Source: Protopterus annectens (taxonomy: Eukaryota > Chordata > Ceratodontiformes > Protopteridae). From it: a stretch of DNA of 64,000 nucleotides. The translations under genes and the position numbers were made by a program. Location of the stretch: the NCBI RefSeq assembly GCF_019279795.1, contig NC_056727.1:1213150577-1213214576 (forward strand). The letters run 5' to 3'. Within the stretch, counting starts at the first letter, position 1. Each line of letters starts with the position of its first letter. Positions 60,796 to 64,000 of this stretch are shown one piece after another. The notes beneath the pieces are model-generated. The model was given only the letters and a program-made list of their open reading frames with translations, was not told the DNA's origin and searched no databases.

Positions 60796-63700
60796 GTGCA
60801 AGCAGACTTGGCATAAGGAGCACTAAACATTTGTTCCCCTACAGCTCTCAGCTTCTTGTAAAATCTACTTGACACTCAGCCGCATCTCTGAACTTTGCAG
60901 TACAAGAAATCTGGAAGAAATCTGTTGCAGTGTTGCACATCATTTGTCCCTACTCCAAAGAAATGACAGCTGACTTCAAAGCACCAACATTTTTTCTACC
61001 TCAGAGCAACCCCTCTTGCTCTAAGGCCTGCCAACTGAATCCTGGTCACTTAAGAATGAAATTCCTTGTTCTGCCCCACTGGATCTGCAATGCTGCATTC
61101 GTGTTAAGACTGTGAAAATGACAGCTACAGTGTGACAGCATCTCTTAACACTTTGCCACTGCAACAAAACCTAACTTTCAAATTAACAGTTCTAAACTAA
61201 ATGCAAACAAAAGGACATACTCAAGAGCACTAAATTATATATAAAAAATTAAGTCATACATTAAATAGGAATGCAGTACACAAATGTCTGCAGATCTAAA
61301 AGCTCTTCCAGAAAGTCCAGTAGCTAAAGCCAGATAAGTGTCAAGTAGCTTCCTGACTAAGCCATAAAGTCAGGACTTGGTTTCAAGAGTAACTCCTGCA
61401 CAAAGTACGAAAACATACAGTAGTTCCCAAAGGGTCAAGAGAATCACATCAATCACAAACAATAAACATACAATTCTGAAGACAGAGAAGGACCACGGGA
61501 CCTATCTATTCTACTTAATCTCTTATCTATTGCGTATAATGTCCCAAACTGTACAACTGCAAGCGAATCTTTTCACTTTCTCGGAGCCCCATACCTAGTC
61601 AACAACTTCATGAATTTTTAAATTTTACCTCACGGGCTGTTTTGTAAAGCTATTCAATGCAACCATCAGATTATCTGTTAAAAGAATGGCTTTTCACACA
61701 GTGCCATGAACCATCAACCTTCAAGCTGTGCTCTGTCCCTCTTGCACATCTTTTTCAAAAACATCTCTTTAATTTCTCTTCAACAGAGCTTCTGGAGCAG
61801 ACTAACACTTTGAATGCGTTTAACAAATCTTAGTGTTATTTTTTTCTAGGTAGGTCATTTTGCCCCCTCCCCCATCCGAATACCATCAATTCTCCCTCTG
61901 CTGGACGTGAACCAGATCATTCTCTCATGCGGGAGAAGCTACTCATCAAATGGTCAAGGGCAAGAGCCTCCAAAGGGTTACAGGCAACCACATAGGTGTT
62001 GTGCACTTCACAGCATCCTGGTTATGAGACCATTTTAATGACTATAACCCCATTACATGGGCTTGAGAATGAGCTATCAGTGACACCACTGAGGCTCATA
62101 TCACCTTTCCTCTGCTAGGGCATAACTCCATACTATATGAAAGCAACTACCAGGTGGTGCCTTGGTAAGCCAAAAGCCCACATCTAGGACATGAATTTGT
62201 GTCACTGCCCCTCCTCTGAGGGATCATGACAGTATGGGTCCTGCTCTATCCTGTCCTTCTACCAGGAAGGAATGTACATCCTTACTTGTCAGGCACCTAA
62301 GTGCCTAATCAAACTTTCTTCACCTGGGGCTGTAGTCAGGGCTTCATCCTTCTATGCCTCAGGAGCAGACATTCACCTTTAGCAAATCTATGCACCTACA
62401 CAGTTCTTCCGTATACATCCAGAGCTACAAAAGTTGAATCTATAACACAGTAATAAAACCCCACCCACCCAACATAGGAGCTATGTGCCCTCACAACTAT
62501 CCGACTAAGTAATTGTAACTCAGAAATTGCACAACGCTGGGATAAAATAGACATCTTAGTTCTGTACAAAAATTATAACTTCTAAGCAGACTTCTCAACT
62601 GTCCCTATTTTGGAGGAATGTTCCTAGGCCTGATTTAGGCTGCTCCCATTTTTGAAGGCATGTCCCTGTTTTCAGGCTTGATTTTATCCCTCACACAATT
62701 TTCCGAATCCTTCTCATCACATATGACTTATGGCTGTCTAGTACACAGAAAAAACATACATGATCAACATACTAGCGGGAACAATAATTTTATGAAAAAG
62801 GTCTAACAATTCCCATTTTTTAAGCAAAAATAAATGACTATATTTCCTTAAAGTCTACAGATTTTACACCATCCTTTGATAATGTGCTTATATTTTTCCA
62901 TAAGTTTTGTCAAAACATTTTTTTTTAACAAGTTTCTGAGTTGTACCCACGTTCCTATTGGAAGTGGGAAGACTTGAGTGCTATTTAATAATCAAATGTT
63001 ATACCAATGAGATGTCCAGATTTTCAGCTAGATGTTCCTATTTTTCAGGGGCATTTGTTCCAATTTTCAATGTCTACAGGATGAAAGGTCTTCTAAGCTT
63101 GGGGGACACACCAAGGAATCCATGGGGGTGGGGGTGCAGAACCCCCACCATAACAATGTGCAAGAGGTTTGATGTCCTTCAAAAAGAGCTTCAAGTATTG
63201 TTTTAGTCTTCTTTAACTTTAAAAGAATTACATTTCTTGGAAAATACACTTTTAGGCTTTTTTACTTTCATCTTCGCGATTTGACTAAATCAGATAGAAC
63301 TGGTGCCTACAAGTAAGGCAGAACATAAGCGGACTGCATCTACAAAGTATGAAATCATAGTATAGCGTACAACTGTTCAAATAATCCTCTGCCATTACCA
63401 ATGCTGTCAATCTGCTACTCTAAAACATCTTCAGAGCACCATCTTCCAAAAGATCCATCGCCATTCTAAATAAGTTAATTCTTAGCTGTGATAATACAGC
63501 GCCACTTACATTTGTATTTGTAATTATTAAATAACGACTTAAAATCACTTTGTTCCCTTATTACCTGGTATCATTTTTTTTCTACACAAATAATTTATTT
63601 GCCTTAACAGCTATGAAAGATTATATCCCCGGATTTACCCTTACATATACTACTAGTCAGACTGAAACAAGAGGTAGTGGAAAATGCACATAAAATAGCC

Positions 63701-64000
63701 GGGCACCTTTCCTGGAGTCGAGAATAAAAACATAAATGACTAGCTAACGAGATCGACAAAACAAAAGAAAATAATATATTCAAACTTCTGCTTGGTGAGA
63801 AACATCCAAAAGACTCAATTACTCCGCACACACAAATTTTCAGGGCACTTTTTTACCTTACATTACACAATTATGGACCGCAACATGTTTTGTGTGCATA
63901 ACTGTGCAATCATGATCTAAGTAGCCCTTCTGTTACACTCGTTAAACTGTTTATTGAGTTTTACATAAAAAAATAAATAAAACAGCTTAGCGAGTGTAAA
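60796..64000. other. AT-rich region, no gene recognised
   Basis: Open frames are short and without motifs. A start of the repeat noted at 59527 recurs at 62590. ataatacagcgccactta at 63490 echoes ataatacagcaccactta at 60009. No RNA gene, CpG island or promoter is visible. Confidence 0.45.

Noticed and set aside
57060-64000. Host exons in the right third of the window
   Set aside because: No frame longer than about 170 codons, no recognisable domain and no consistent splice-site-bounded open segments.

Overview
The window is vertebrate-type repetitive DNA with no host gene that I can support. About two thirds of it (roughly 41 of 64 kb) is DIRS-type tyrosine-recombinase retrotransposon. The rest is LINE debris, short repeats and AT-rich sequence without coding signal. 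Long blocks of DIRS, CR1/L2-like LINEs whose ORF1 encodes an SGNH esterase, and an L1 relic suggest a large-genome vertebrate. An amphibian such as a caecilian or salamander is my best guess, from family knowledge and not proven here.

Layout. 1-5433: a Ty3/gypsy RNase H scrap, an L1-like 3' end, and two CR1/L2-like LINE fragments (plus, then minus). 5434-14057: DIRS element H (minus), split by a LINE at about 8739-11194. 14469-37770: DIRS element B (minus), opened twice. Element A (plus, 18216-24187) sits in B's gag. Element E (minus, 25657-37525) sits in B's 5' leader and itself carries element D (minus, 26656-32246) inside its recombinase gene. 38185-49933: DIRS element G (minus), with element F (minus, 42353-47764) in its gag. 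50395-64000: one LINE 3' fragment, one longer LINE (ORF1-EN-RT, minus, 53700-56440), a foldback insertion with a 16-bp target duplication, microsatellites and anonymous repeats.

Two DIRS lineages are present. Clade I (B, D, F; about 5.5 kb each) starts gag with MSEK/MSDK and a C-x2-CGKQIPH motif. Clade II (A, E, G, H; about 6.0-6.3 kb each) has C-x2-CGHK. Both have the order gag, then pol (RT-RNase H-methyltransferase-like), then tyrosine recombinase (YR) overlapping the end of pol in another frame. Inverted terminal repeats (ITRs) bound the element, and an internal complementary region (ICR) beside the 3' ITR holds the complements of both element ends, head to head. By analogy with DIRS-1, RT/RNase H make cDNA, the ICR templates end joining into a circle, and YR integrates the circle. 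Taking A out of B, or D out of E, restores the host reading frame exactly, with no target-site duplication.

Most copies are decayed. A, B, D and F keep the RT YLDD box; A has an intact 430-residue YR with all catalytic residues. The most unusual observations are: (i) the 3' end of D carries an inverted 72-bp copy of the host DNA that flanks its 5' end; (ii) a run of four short stem-loops with 4-nt loops in the gag leader of E and H, with pairing kept while sequence varies; (iii) palindromic TCGGNNCCGA decamers in both the ITRs and the gag tract of A.
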